Assembly (NCBI GenBank): GCA_930367205.1
Contig: OV884015.1
Coordinates: forward strand, 76,275,341 to 76,339,340
Source of the DNA: Acanthosoma haemorrhoidale
Lineage: Eukaryota; Arthropoda; Insecta; Hemiptera; Acanthosomatidae
Length of the DNA stretch: 64,000 nucleotides
Direction: 5' to 3'
In this document: positions 1 to 11,015 of the stretch, piece by piece
How the letters are laid out: the number at the start of each line of letters is the position of its first letter
How positions within the stretch are numbered: position 1 is the stretch's first letter
Notes under the pieces: generated by a model
Databases searched by the model: none
The model's input: only the letters and a program-made list of their open reading frames with translations
Told to the model about the DNA's origin: nothing
Translations under genes and position numbers: made by a program

Positions 1-293
1 GATCGATAGTGTAGTCTATAAGAAATACGGTGAGAAAGAAAATGAATACGGTTAATGGACTCACATAAGTCCGATTTTTTTACTACCCTTCTCCCTTCAA
101 CAAGGAAAAAGTTTTGGTTTTTTTCTCTCCAATGTCAGATTCCAGCTGTTATCTGTACTCTGACTAAGTTTTAAAGTTTTCAGTGCACTCAACTGAATGT
201 ATATCAATTAAGACATACATATTATTATTTAAACAATGGCAATAATACTTTTTTTTTAGGATACATTGCATTGCTTACACGAGACTTACTAGA
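1..293. other. AT-rich sequence, nothing recognised
   Basis: AT-rich DNA with short T and A runs and no open frame of note. It leads up to the T-run that marks the tail of the family D element. Confidence 0.6.
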
Positions 294-550
294 TTTTTTT
301 TTCTTAGCTTTCAAGCTTATAAAAAATAGGATGTGGGAAAAATAAAGGACAATTATTTTGGATTGATGGATGCCTTTATTTACTAAGGGGAGTCCCATTT
401 GAAGGAAGTATGAGAAGGATATGGGGTGTGGGATGCCTAAAAGAGGCGGGTAGATTCGGGAAGGTAGTGAGAGTCTACCTATGGTGGAGCCTAGGGGTAC
501 TAGGCATTGTAGGGGGCTGCACTGAGTCGGCCTATTATAGATAGTCGGGA
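294..550 (-). repeat. Family D SINE-like element, copy D1
   Basis: Seen on the minus strand, the element has a GC-richer head and ends in a short A-run (T-run at 294-302 on the plus strand). The segment from about 330 to 500 aligns along its length with 39353-39540 (opposite orientation) and 40290-40450 (same orientation). Shared blocks include GTGAGAGTC and GGAGTGTGGGA-like motifs in the same order. The 9-mer TTACTAGAT lies just outside both ends (286-294 and 551-559), as expected of a target-site duplication. No tRNA-type promoter boxes are obvious in the head, so the SINE label rests on length, A-tail and insertion pattern. The copy is diverged from D2 and D3, so it is older or from another subfamily. 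Confidence 0.6.
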
Positions 551-559
551 TTACTAGAT

Positions 560-3360
560 ACTAAAAAGTCATTTCTATTTATAGAAAAGCTACAATACGA
601 TGGTGAAGAACATGGACAGGAGGCAGTTAAAGTTTTAAATTAAACTCACGAACTGAAAGGTTCTTCGATTTCTCAATTTCGCTTGTATTATTCTCAAGTT
701 CGAAAAACTTCATTCACAAATCGCATGCAAAAACCACGTCACCACTCAAGGGGGTGGGAAATTGTACAGTTTTGTTTAGTTTGAGTTTGTTCCTATATTC
801 CCTACAGTGGCTTTTCCGTAGTGACGAAAAGTGAAAAACTATTGAAATCTGACTGCGGTTCACTGTCCATGAAGGGAAAAAGATACGAAATTTTACAGTT
901 TTTTTCTTCTAAAATCATTGCACTGTATTCTGTAACAGCCAATGTTTAGCTTTTTTTCATAAAAGTGTTGATATAAAATATTAATTTATTTATTGCTTAG
1001 CCCATTAAACATTAGAGTCTATTAAGTGACTGTTTTCTCGCTGAGTTCTTTTGAATCTCCAGGCAATGCCAAAATGTATCGAATATTTCGCATTCTGAAT
1101 TCCGTTGGATTGAAAACAATTTTAAATTAAAAATTAAATTAAATAGAAACAATGTAATTAAGGTCGTCTCAGCCGATTTCAACAGGTCGTTTCGATATAT
1201 AGTCTAGCTATTCACATTTTTTAAGAATGATTTTCACTAAACAAGACGATATAATAGGTAAAAAATAGGAAGTTTGATACAAAAAACCGAAGTTTTTTCA
1301 AGTCTATCTAAAGGGGGGAGGAGAGGGGAATTGCGAGAATACCATTTAATTCATTTGACAAATAGTGAGCCTACCGACTATTGGACCTATTTGCATAAAA
1401 TATTATAACTAATTATGATTGCCAGCAGATATAATTTTTTTTATACGGAATTCAATTAAAACAAAAACTCGGCTACAAAGATAATAATTGAAATAAAATA
1501 AGGACAGAAGGCGTTTTATTTCTTTGTCAAAGCATGACAGTATTTGTTTTTAGAGAGGTTGGACAGGCTTTAGCCGTCCAACCCTATGTCTACATGAGAT
1601 GTTTGTGAAATGGATTTATTTTATTTATGTTTAAAACATTTTTTTTAGTATTACTCTTTTGGAAAGTTCCGGTTTGTTATATATTAAGTTATAAATATCG
1701 CTATTAACCTAGTACATTTTATGTTTGTAAATTATATTATACTATTTATTATTAAGAATTCAACTGCGATTTTAGGTGGACCCCATAATTCTCTAACTAC
1801 ACTTTATAGTATTCGTAACCCACGAATAAGCACTAGATTCGTAACCTTTCGAAATGTAAATAAATCAGCAATCGCCATCTAAGCATTACCCAAAATTTCA
1901 AATGTATTATACATTCAAAATGGTAGTTATCTTTTTTCCGATTGGAATTTCCGCAGAATGTGATGGATATCAAACATTTTGATTATATAGCCATTAGGTG
2001 ACTGCCCTTTTTTATTGCGAGACAAATCAACTCTTACCACCTTCTTTCTCTTACAAGGCTAAACATCTTCTAACAGATGACTTTCATATTCTTTATATAT
2101 GTCGTTTCATGTTCTTTTATATTATTTATTTTAATTAGAGGAGTAGGTCAGCCATGATGGGTGTTATATTAATGTTTTTACACAAGCAGTCATAGCTTGG
2201 TACATCATTCATCTTTAAACTGGAAGGTATCTCTCAATATTATTTTTTCACTTTTTAAGTCTTTAGTTTAGTTTATTATATAGTATTAGGATAAAAAATA
2301 GTTTACAATTAGTCTAAACAAATGAACTTCAGATTGATTTGGCAGTTTATCACTACCAGATCTGTCATGGTGACGAAAAGCCAAACTAATATCATGGGCA
2401 GATTTTGATGCCGTCGATTGGAATATCACAGGTGACACTGGGCCGACCAAGTGCAGTTAGTTTTAATGGCTGTTGTTAGTAAACAATAGTGGTACTTTAA
2501 AGTTGGACCACAAAACCCTTTCAGGTCGTGGCAAGGAGGGAAGTTGGTGGGGGAGGCTTTTAGTGGAGGGGGGTGGATGTCCTTCTGTAATATATAAACT
2601 CTCTTATAATTCACAGCTTCTTCCTCATTTATCATTCCAGATATAATTGAGGAAATATTTCACAGCAGCAGTTTACTAAATGTATTGTTCCTGATAAACA
2701 AAAAAAAAAAAAATTTCATCTGGCGTATTTAAATAATGTTTTATGCCAGTATTAATCCGTCTTTCTTAAAAATATAATTGATAAAACGTTTATTTTCATT
2801 AATAAATGTATAATGGGCTGTAATCCCACCTTGAAAAATCACCTAGTGGCCTAATTATGCTTTTATCTTTGTTGTCAGGTTTTTTGTTCAAATCCGAAAC
2901 TTTCTTGATTGGTCTACCATCGTCTATCAATCGAGGATGCTAACATTTATAAAAGGCATATTATAAGAGAATAAAGCATAAAGGGCAATAAAGCAACTGT
3001 ATATCCTATTATACAACCACCTGAAATGTGAGACTTGGGTGTCTCCTGGGTTGGCCCTCTGTCGTTCCGAATCGTCCTTGTACTATCCCCGGCTACCCAA
3101 TTCAGTTTGAATATACAAACAAAGGCGTTAATTACCTGAAAGTTTTGGTACATTAAAAATAAAACAAACAATATAGGGACATCGGCATGAGTTTATTAAA
3201 AATGTGGATTAAATGGGTAGGGGGGGGGATTTATTTGCTAAACCATTTGGTTACTGAAAATTCCCTATTCAGATATAAAAAGAAATTGTAACTAGTAAAT
3301 CATTAACTGGCTTTAACGTGCTAGACACGAATTTTTAGTAATAGTCATCAAACGTTAATT
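560..3360. other. Gene-free AT-rich stretch
   Basis: No coding frame, RNA gene or clear repeat seen. Short open frames here (for example near 2426-2635 and 2947-3171 on the minus strand) have low-complexity or AT-driven composition and no recognisable motif. A run of nine G residues lies at 3220-3228. Confidence 0.5.
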
Positions 3361-3835
3361 TTAAGAATATATTTTCATTCATTTTGCGTTAGAATAGACC
3401 TATGGGGGACAGAAAAAAAGTCGAACATCAAGTGCATCCAATCCTTCCAATCAAAAGTCCTGACAACAACAGTAAATGCCCCTTATTACGTTAGCAACAA
3501 AACCCTTCATAACAATGGGATTCCTGGCAATGTGCAGTTTCTCCAATCGTGTCCTAGGCGTCTGTGGCTCTCGCGCTCTTATCATCGTCCGCTGGCTCTT
3601 ATCCAGTGACGCGGCTGACGGAGTGACGGAGGAGTGTGGGGGATTTCCCAAGACACCGCTCCCTCCTTAGCACGCGAGGGAGGTGACAACCATGTGGACT
3701 TGGGAGGTCTCAGGGCTGTTTGTAAATACTGTATGAATAAGCGAGTGAATGAAATTGTATGAATGAGATCATTTATCACAATTACGTATTGCCAAAGGCA
3801 GATTGATATTATATCATAATAAAGTTGCTTTACTG
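3361..3835 (+). mobile_element. Jockey-like non-LTR retrotransposon 3' end, copy A1 (5'-truncated, internally deleted)
   Basis: From about 3385 the plus strand reads the end of a Jockey-type ORF2: LWGTEKKSNIK, then FQSKVL and NAPYYVSNKTLHN, matching copy A4 on the other strand at 52.3-52.9 kb. This is the conserved block just downstream of the reverse transcriptase domain. Relative to A4, 175 bases of C-terminal coding sequence are missing at about 3513; in A4 the two ends of the missing segment both carry CATAAC, so deletion between short direct repeats is likely. The 3' untranslated part (3590-3835) is shared with A2, A3 and A4 and ends in an AATAAA signal near 3818. No reverse transcriptase domain is present, so the copy is dead. 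Jockey clade is judged from the family motif; the rest is read directly. Confidence 0.85.
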
Positions 3836-3910
3836 TACATTTGTGCGTTATCATTTTATTGTATTCTTAATTACTGTGAAAACATAAGAACATTAAATGT
3901 ATACAATATT

Positions 3911-3979
3911 TTATTAGGTTGGGCTTAAGATATCATAAAAGTAAAGCAAAATGGCTCCAATTTTTTTGGAGCCATTTTG
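3911..3979. repeat. Perfect 14-bp hairpin next to a mariner-like terminal motif
   Basis: CAAAATGGCTCCAA at 3947-3960 is followed by five T residues and its exact reverse complement at 3966-3979. Upstream, at 3915-3925, lies TTAGGTTGGGC, which resembles the start of many mariner terminal repeats and is preceded by a TA. No mariner transposase motif was found in the 500 bases that follow. The hairpin is certain; the mariner link is a guess. Confidence 0.45.
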
Positions 3980-5253
3980 GATTATTTACCAGACGCCTCA
4001 CTTACAGTGAAGTTAGAGCTTGTTGACTCTTCATTCGTATTCGTTATTGTTCCTTGTTTGTTCTGCATGCCATTGAGACCTTGCATTGGCTTATGTATCT
4101 TCGGTTTTATGCCATTTCAGTAAATATGACTTCGTATATTCAAATCATATAACATTTCATCGTTTAACTTCTCCATATTAGTTAATGAAAAGTACCTTTC
4201 GAGTATAACATTAGTTTAACAGCATTCTTTTCTCATTTAGTCAATAGTGCCGATATTTTTCTGAAGATTGGGATTCCTTACAAAATAATTTGCTTTCTGC
4301 TAGCTTTAATTTACTTTTACAAAACGGAATACAATTTCTAAATATCAACCTTACGGTTTTTTTTTCATTTAGTTAGTATGCTTGGCACTAGTTACTTCTA
4401 ATTCTATTTTCCAAACCGGTTTCGCTATTTTTCTATTAAAATATTTACTCATTTATCCTCAAGAGTCTGAGTAAACACCGGTCAAAAGTGATCATAAAAA
4501 ACAATTGTTTAGGAGAGGTGGGAATCGCACCAAGATTTCATCAGCTAGACGACTGCGAACTAACCTTAGGCTGCTTTAATTCCAATATTTAGACCATTTT
4601 TTTTTATAGACTAAACTAAGTCAAAATATGAATACCATGTCTTATCCAAATTCTTTATCTCTGTAGTAAGTAGGATGATGAGTTCTACTCAATTTCACGT
4701 ACCTGTAGTCAGTGAGACCTGAAATCAAGAAAGGTCAACATTATCACAGGTCATTGTATAGGTCAATTGGAACAAAAAGGTTTATTTATAGGTTAACCCC
4801 ACTTTTCTTACCAACCCTCACTTTTTAGGTCAACTGGTATATTTTTTTGCAGATTTTCAATGAAGGGTTTTCAATTTGGATATTATAGGGAGAATAAATT
4901 AACTAGTTTTGAAACCTAACAGTCCGTACTATTATTTGGAAATATAAATATGGAAATACTAATGCAGCTAGTATAAATACTCAACCTTATTTTCTAGGCT
5001 ACAGATCCGTACCTGAGTATACAAAATAATTTTCGCACTAGTACAGCTCATCGTTTAGAACCTAATACCTTAGCAGGTCGTACTCTAGGGCCTAAGACCT
5101 TAAACCCCGTCCCGTGACTTTGGTCGCTGAGGAAACAAAGATAGTTGATACACTAATGATGGTTGTTTTGGTACTGTTAATGGGTAATATCGTCAAGGTC
5201 CAGTACAAAAGCTAGTATTATATAAATTAGAAATATTTTTAGGGTTGTATTCC
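3980..5253. other. Gene-free AT-rich stretch
   Basis: No coding frame or repeat recognised. A tRNA-like patch at 4505-4585 was examined and rejected because the acceptor ends do not pair. Confidence 0.5.
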
Positions 5254-5273
5254 TTTTTTTTTTTTTTTTTTTT
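5254..5273. repeat. Poly-T tract (20 T)
   Basis: An uninterrupted run of T residues. It could be the A-tail of a minus-strand retroposed sequence, but no element body was recognised beside it. Confidence 0.8.
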
Positions 5274-5824
5274 CCCAAAACAGGCATTATAATGCTTTAT
5301 GACTTTTTAATGAATATGACTGGGTATATTTAATTAATACACACTGCCTACACTTCAAACTTTGGTTTGTCTTTTTGTAATTACACTTATATGGTATTCC
5401 ACAAGGGAGATCCAATTGATATTGGTAAGACAGGAAGAATATTACTGCCTCCATAAAGCATGACAAGTGTCTTCAATTAATTAATTGCAAATTCAATTAT
5501 TTTTTGTCGTATTAAAAATCTTATTATAAATTAAAGATATTTAAACTGTTAACAGTCATATGTGTTGAGACTTTAATGGACCATACTTACTGTACTAAAT
5601 ACGTTGGTATTACAGTCGTTTTCCCAGACATGACGAAACCCTAAATTGTGTATCATACTTGAGTTTGATATCATATGATATAAAGTGAAAACCGATGAAG
5701 AAAGATTTTTTCTGAAGAAATTGAGTTTTGTCTCTACACATATTTTATTGACTCAATGCCGGAACGGAGCATGAGTGCCTCTTAACCGACTTCCTACTTT
5801 CTAAAGAACGATTTTCGTCTTAAC

Positions 5825-6045
5825 ATTTTTGATCCACCGGTGGTGAAGAAATGTTGGGCGTTATTTCGCGGCCTCGCACGTTCGGACATCCCGGCCAAAC
5901 ATCACCCTCGCATTTAGTATATTACATAACATTTCCATCCGACTGCAGTACGGCGTGGAGGCTATACCCTCCTGAGTGAGCAGTTATGTCCTGCGGGTTC
6001 AGCCTACCATGGAAGTAAAATACCAAGCGCCCTGTGCACTCATGA
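5825..6045. other. GC-richer single-copy islet
   Basis: About 220 bases clearly richer in G and C than the flanks, with several CG dinucleotides and the palindrome CCACCGGTGG at 5834-5843. Neither strand gives a persuasive protein, and no second copy was seen in the window. It may be a regulatory element or an old exon. Confidence 0.3.
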
Positions 6046-7380
6046 GTTGAAAAGAACTATTTTATCCATTTTTTAAAAGTCATTTTTAATTTTATTATTT
6101 AAGATATCGTATTTTATGATTTTTGAAAGCTTGTTTGTGAAAGTTTGTTTTAAATTGATTATGTGCATTTATTGCTACGTCTGCATTTGAAATACGCATA
6201 TAAAATAATTCATAACCAAAATAAGGACGTAGAAAGTGAAGAGACAATGGTAAGAGGTTCTCGCGGTGATTCACGTCAGTTTTTGAAAGCTTTGTTAAAT
6301 AATTGTGGAAAAACTAATGTCTGACCAAAAATATTTCATTAGATTTGATTTAAAAAAAAATGAAAACCACCTTTTCAACAAATAAAAGAATTAAAATGAT
6401 GTATATAATTTTTGAGGCGGCATACGTTGTTTTACATGCCCCTCTCTTTCAATTAAAATATCAAAAATATTATTAATAATAATGATAACAATATTAATAT
6501 TTCTTAAAACCTTGCCTTTATTAGTGAAATAAAAAAAAATAAATATCTTAATTTAAAATCATAAATAGCTTATAGGGGCTTGACCAATCTTATAGATTCC
6601 AAATTTTTTTTCATGTGAAATTGTGTGCACTGAGGAGACAATTCGAAATATTAAATCAAAAGATGCAATTATAACAGTTAGAATCCGTAAAATTAATTCG
6701 CTTACCTTAGAGTCAGACATTCTAGCTTAATCTCTTACCCGTGGTGTTCATGGTATAATAGGACGTTTAGGAATCAAGAGAAATTAGACGATTCGGGTAT
6801 CTGAAAACCATTCTAAAATAAAACGCTAACATCTAAACGTGATACTGGATAGAGGTCTGAATTAACTATGTTTATTCTGGTCAATCTGTAGTTTACTGGC
6901 ACAAACCTTCACCGTCATAAATGTAATTTACCCAAAGAGTCTAATGGTCCTGACCAGTTGCACCCCTTGGTGCCTGGTGACAAAGTTGAACCATACTCTA
7001 TAAAGTTAACCAATAACTCACTCCCATAAATTCAACCTTATTATAATAAAGACATTTAATTGTACCAAACCAATATCATTACTATACATATGAGGCTGTA
7101 GCCTAAACAGAAATTTTTCAATCCATTTCTTTTATTATTTTATACATATAAAAAATTAGGTGAAATCTTTTTAGCTAGCCAAAAGATTAAATACGATTGC
7201 CGGCTACGTGTTTGAGAGGAAATTTCTAACTTTTTCGATACTAGTATAGTCAAAATAATTCATTATGCCACAGAAAAATTAATTTATTTTATAATTAATA
7301 TTTCTCTGTTTTTGTCCCTATGATATAATCCGGATCTTGAATTTACTCGAATTCAAATCATACAAAACAACCTACCCCAT
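6046..7380. other. Gene-free AT-rich stretch
   Basis: AT-rich with several short A and T runs. No gene or repeat recognised. Confidence 0.5.
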
Positions 7381-7383
7381 TAG

Positions 7384-7750
7384 TTAGCATCCTCTTTGTG
7401 CTTCGAACAATGCATTCGTCAAAAGCGCCTCTGTTGGAATCTTCCTGTTCGAGAACTTTTCGACAAATGCAGAGCAAGTTGGTAAACATGGCCAGGAAAA
7501 GCTCGTAGCACACGGCCATTGTGCAGGGAAACACAGAACACAAAGGCTGTTAGAATGCAGACTAACCGACAGGTGCCCTGTGCAAGGGATGGGAATAGAG
7601 AAAGGGCCCGCTGTAATGATATGGTCCAGTGAATGGGCCGCTCGGTGTGTGTGAGCATCAGCTATTAAATTTACTTTATCTCGCACCATCGGCCCTTCAG
7701 TAATTTGCCTACCTCCCACTTATCTCTCCTTTTCTCTCTGTATATCCTTC
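7384..7750 (-). other. GC-richer islet with a 111-codon open frame
   Basis: This islet stands out from AT-rich flanks. The minus strand carries an ATG-initiated open frame from 7719 to 7384 (111 codons), and two other minus frames are also open, which is common where base composition alone suppresses stops. The predicted protein has no motif I recognise and no clear signal peptide or membrane segment. A pyrimidine-rich tract (7720-7760) lies just upstream of the frame on the minus strand. It may be a regulatory islet or a noncoding exon rather than a protein gene. Confidence 0.25.
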
Positions 7751-9761
7751 CCTCTCTCTAAGGGTTGTTTATAATTATTTGTTAACATCGGACGTGTGAG
7801 TTTTTAAATAACATCACGCTTCATGCTTTTGCACTTCATCCTTTCAGATCCTTTCATCCTGTTATTTTTTCATAAAATATTAGCCAAAAAAAAAAAAGTT
7901 AGGGGATTTTAATTTATTCAATATGTTTCAGCTCTGAACAACGACCTTTCAATAATGGAGAGTTATTCTTTAAAAACCCCAAATATTTAACTCTTTTCTA
8001 AGGCCAAATTAAACTCCAACACTTATATGGGGACTAGGATATTCTATTGTAAATAACCTACGCTCCGAAGGGTGTCCTAGCACCTGCTGACCGAAACGAA
8101 AAAATTATTCACCTGAAGCTTTGATTAACTATTATGTAAATGAAAATTATTTTCATTATCTAAATAAATTGTTCAGTTTTGATTGCTCTAAACGACTCCC
8201 TTTCACTTACACACATGCTTCTCAGAGTACACACATTCAACTCCATCCAGAGGAAAAGTTGGTCTTCAAAGGCCTCTGGAACCTGAGTACTCCGCGGTTC
8301 CTTTGATCGTGTTATTAATAAAGTTGACTTGGTTTCGCCAATGCTTACGGATCCTAGATTAAAAATCTACCTGAAGGATGCTTTAGCAAGCCAATCTTCT
8401 CCATTAATTAAACTCTTATTATAGGATCAACTGAAACTTCTTGACATCATAACGTTATAACCACCTAATTAATTTTTTAATCGAAAAAATATATTAGCTT
8501 TTTTTTTTATAACATTGGTGTTCACCCCTTTTAGATCTGCGTCCCCCACCCTTAAAATAACATGTATTATTCATTGCAGCATTAGTTTCTTATTAGGTTT
8601 GGAATTATTTTTCTCCAATGCCTTGTGAAATAACTTCAGAAGCATTAATAGTCTTGAGATCCTTAATTTTTCTTTGGGAATGCTTTGAAATCCTCTAGTT
8701 TATTTTAAGAACTGAAATAGTTTCCCCCTTCTATCCTTTGTTTACCTATTTGAGGAAGAAAAACCGTGTAGATGTCATTGAGGCATGTATACAAAGTCTA
8801 TGAAAAAAGATGAATAATAACATAAAACGATCCACCGCCTCGCTTTCAATTTTATGAAAAGTTAGTCAAATGAATTTTTATTACTTCTTCGTTAATGTTC
8901 TTGTACTTAAATGTCTCGCTTTTACCAAAATTCTCGTAGTGAAATTTCCAATCTTGAATAGTTTTTTTAATACCAGTATTTTAAGTTTTAACAGCAATTA
9001 GCAAGCTCGTACCTTCATGTTCTCGTTTGTGTGTCTACAGGCCCATTTTATACATTTAAGAAATAGATAAGGTATATTAACTAAGCTATTACTTGATAAC
9101 TAAAATCAAATTTTTTACCATTTTATTTAGAAGGGTAAAACAAGGATACAAGACTTTAACCCACTCCTATTGGGAACTGTGTGAGCCCAAGTCAGCATCT
9201 CTATTATTTACAGCTCAGCATAAAATCGTAATAGTTTATCACGATGTTAATTGTGTTCGTTCCACTGTCAGGTTAATCTACATATAACATAAGTGTAGTT
9301 CCGAGTTAATAGTTACACTTAATTTAAATAAAAGACTATTCCTCTTCTACACCTTACAATGTGTAAATATCCGGTGTTTTAAACGAAAAATTATTTTTGT
9401 GAAATACCACGCAAGGCTACAATTTTCATTAGAACTCGCACATTAATAAACATGAGGGCCAATATGCCTTCCATTGTGTTTCCTTCATGCTCTTTCTCTT
9501 TCAAGAGAATATAATCAGCACCACGCTTGCCCGCAGGAATTGATAAAAAAAATCCAATTTTAGCATTACTCAATTACTCGCTGTACGCTTCAATTATATT
9601 ATATTAATGCCGATACAGTTTTAGATTACTAGGTGCCAGCAGATTTTAACTTTAGTAGTCAGTCAGTAGGTTTATTTTGGACCCTCTCTTTTACCTCTGC
9701 AGATTTATTGGACGACCTAACGTATTCAAAAAATACTCCATGAAAATAAATATTTATACTT
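7751..9761. other. Gene-free AT-rich stretch
   Basis: No gene, RNA or repeat recognised. Open frames of 60-64 codons here look like chance frames in AT-rich DNA. Confidence 0.5.
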
Positions 9762-9797
9762 AGATATATATATATATATATAATGTATATATATATA
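9762..9797. repeat. (TA)n microsatellite
   Basis: Alternating TA with one interruption (AATG) in the middle; a simple repeat. Confidence 0.85.
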
Positions 9798-10555
9798 CAG
9801 ATATAACAAATAAATGAATTAAAGAAAGATGCTAAAGTGTTGGAATCAATGGAAGTCAAACTGTTAATTATGTGGTAAAGTACACTTTCCTAAAACTTTA
9901 TTGTACCATTATCACTGCCAGCAATAAACATAGTAATGAGAGCGATGTACAGACTGTAATATCTGAAATTTTGCAAGGTAATGAAGATGATTTCAATTAC
10001 AAATCATTCAAGGATTATTTTTATTATTTTCTCACTATCTTATTGTCTATCACTGCTGCTGTATAGATTTCCTTTTTTTTTTTAATATGTTTTTGTTTTC
10101 TCTAAACTGTCTGTTTGATAATGATTACTCACTGGAACTTTGATGCGGAACAACCAGCTGGAAATGTACACAACAACGAAATAGAAGCTTTGGGGCAGCT
10201 ACCTCAGTCATTTTTTAAATGTGGACAACAAGAGAAGGAGTCAAATAAGTATTGAATTAGATCAATGATTGAAGAAAAGGAGAGATTCGACTATAAAAGT
10301 ATTTATGGACGTCTATGACCCGAACTCTAGTGTTGTATTGTACGCAAATAAATAATGTGTCCAAATAAGACAAATAGAAATAGAAAATATGTTCTATTAA
10401 TTACTTACTCGAGGGTAAGTTAAAACTGAACAATTCTACTCCCAAAATCAACCTGTGATTTCCCTGTCTTTCCTTGCACACCAAAATCGCGTTAAAAAAC
10501 AAATGAGTAATCTACCTTCTATAGTTTTTTAAATTATAATGCTGTGTTTATGATT
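9798..10555. other. Gene-free AT-rich stretch
   Basis: A 64-codon plus frame at 9872-10066 is AT-rich, with no motif or gene-like context. Nothing else seen. Confidence 0.45.
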
Positions 10556-10559
10556 ATTT

Positions 10560-11015
10560 TCATTAGTGATCTGTCTCGGTTAAAGTCAGCCGGTTTGAAG
10601 GAAGCATGTTTGACCGTCAGATGAACCACCCGCTGTCCGGCTGTGGCTGGAAACACAGCCGATAAGAACGGACAAAGGACCGGTCTGCCAATGAACGTGG
10701 GTGGGCGAGACAACGACAATCGGCACAACTCTGCTAAGAGAGAGGGAGAGAGAGGGAGAGAGGCAACTTTAATAAACAATTATTTTTAAAATTGCTAAGA
10801 GAGGGGCGCCCAAACAGGGTGGAGGGGCGGGTTTCCAACATGGCCGACTTAGGAATCAATAGGGGATGTGGGAAGGGGCAGTCGTGGTTGAAGCCCCGCG
10901 TACGCCGGTTCTTGCTAACGCCGAACAGAATTGTCTTCTTCAGGTTACATAGGTGAGGTCTCCTGTCTCCAATTACCACCAGTCTTCGGTTCTTCTCTAC
11001 ATCAGTGCACACCTT
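10560..11015. other. GC-richer islet with an 8-bp hairpin and a GA-rich tract
   Basis: A 450-base GC-rich patch. It contains the perfect inverted repeat CGGCTGTG / CACAGCCG (10638-10645 and 10654-10661, 8-base loop) and an imperfect GA tract at 10738-10764. Two minus-strand open frames (81 and 92 codons) overlap it but translate the GA tract into Ser-Leu repeats and show no known motif. I favour a regulatory or noncoding element. Confidence 0.3.

Noticed and set aside
4505..4585. tRNA-like patch on the minus strand with a B-box-like GGTGCGATTCCC
   Set aside because: The core B-box T is changed, the T-stem does not form properly, and the 5' end cannot pair with the 3' end CCTCTCC.
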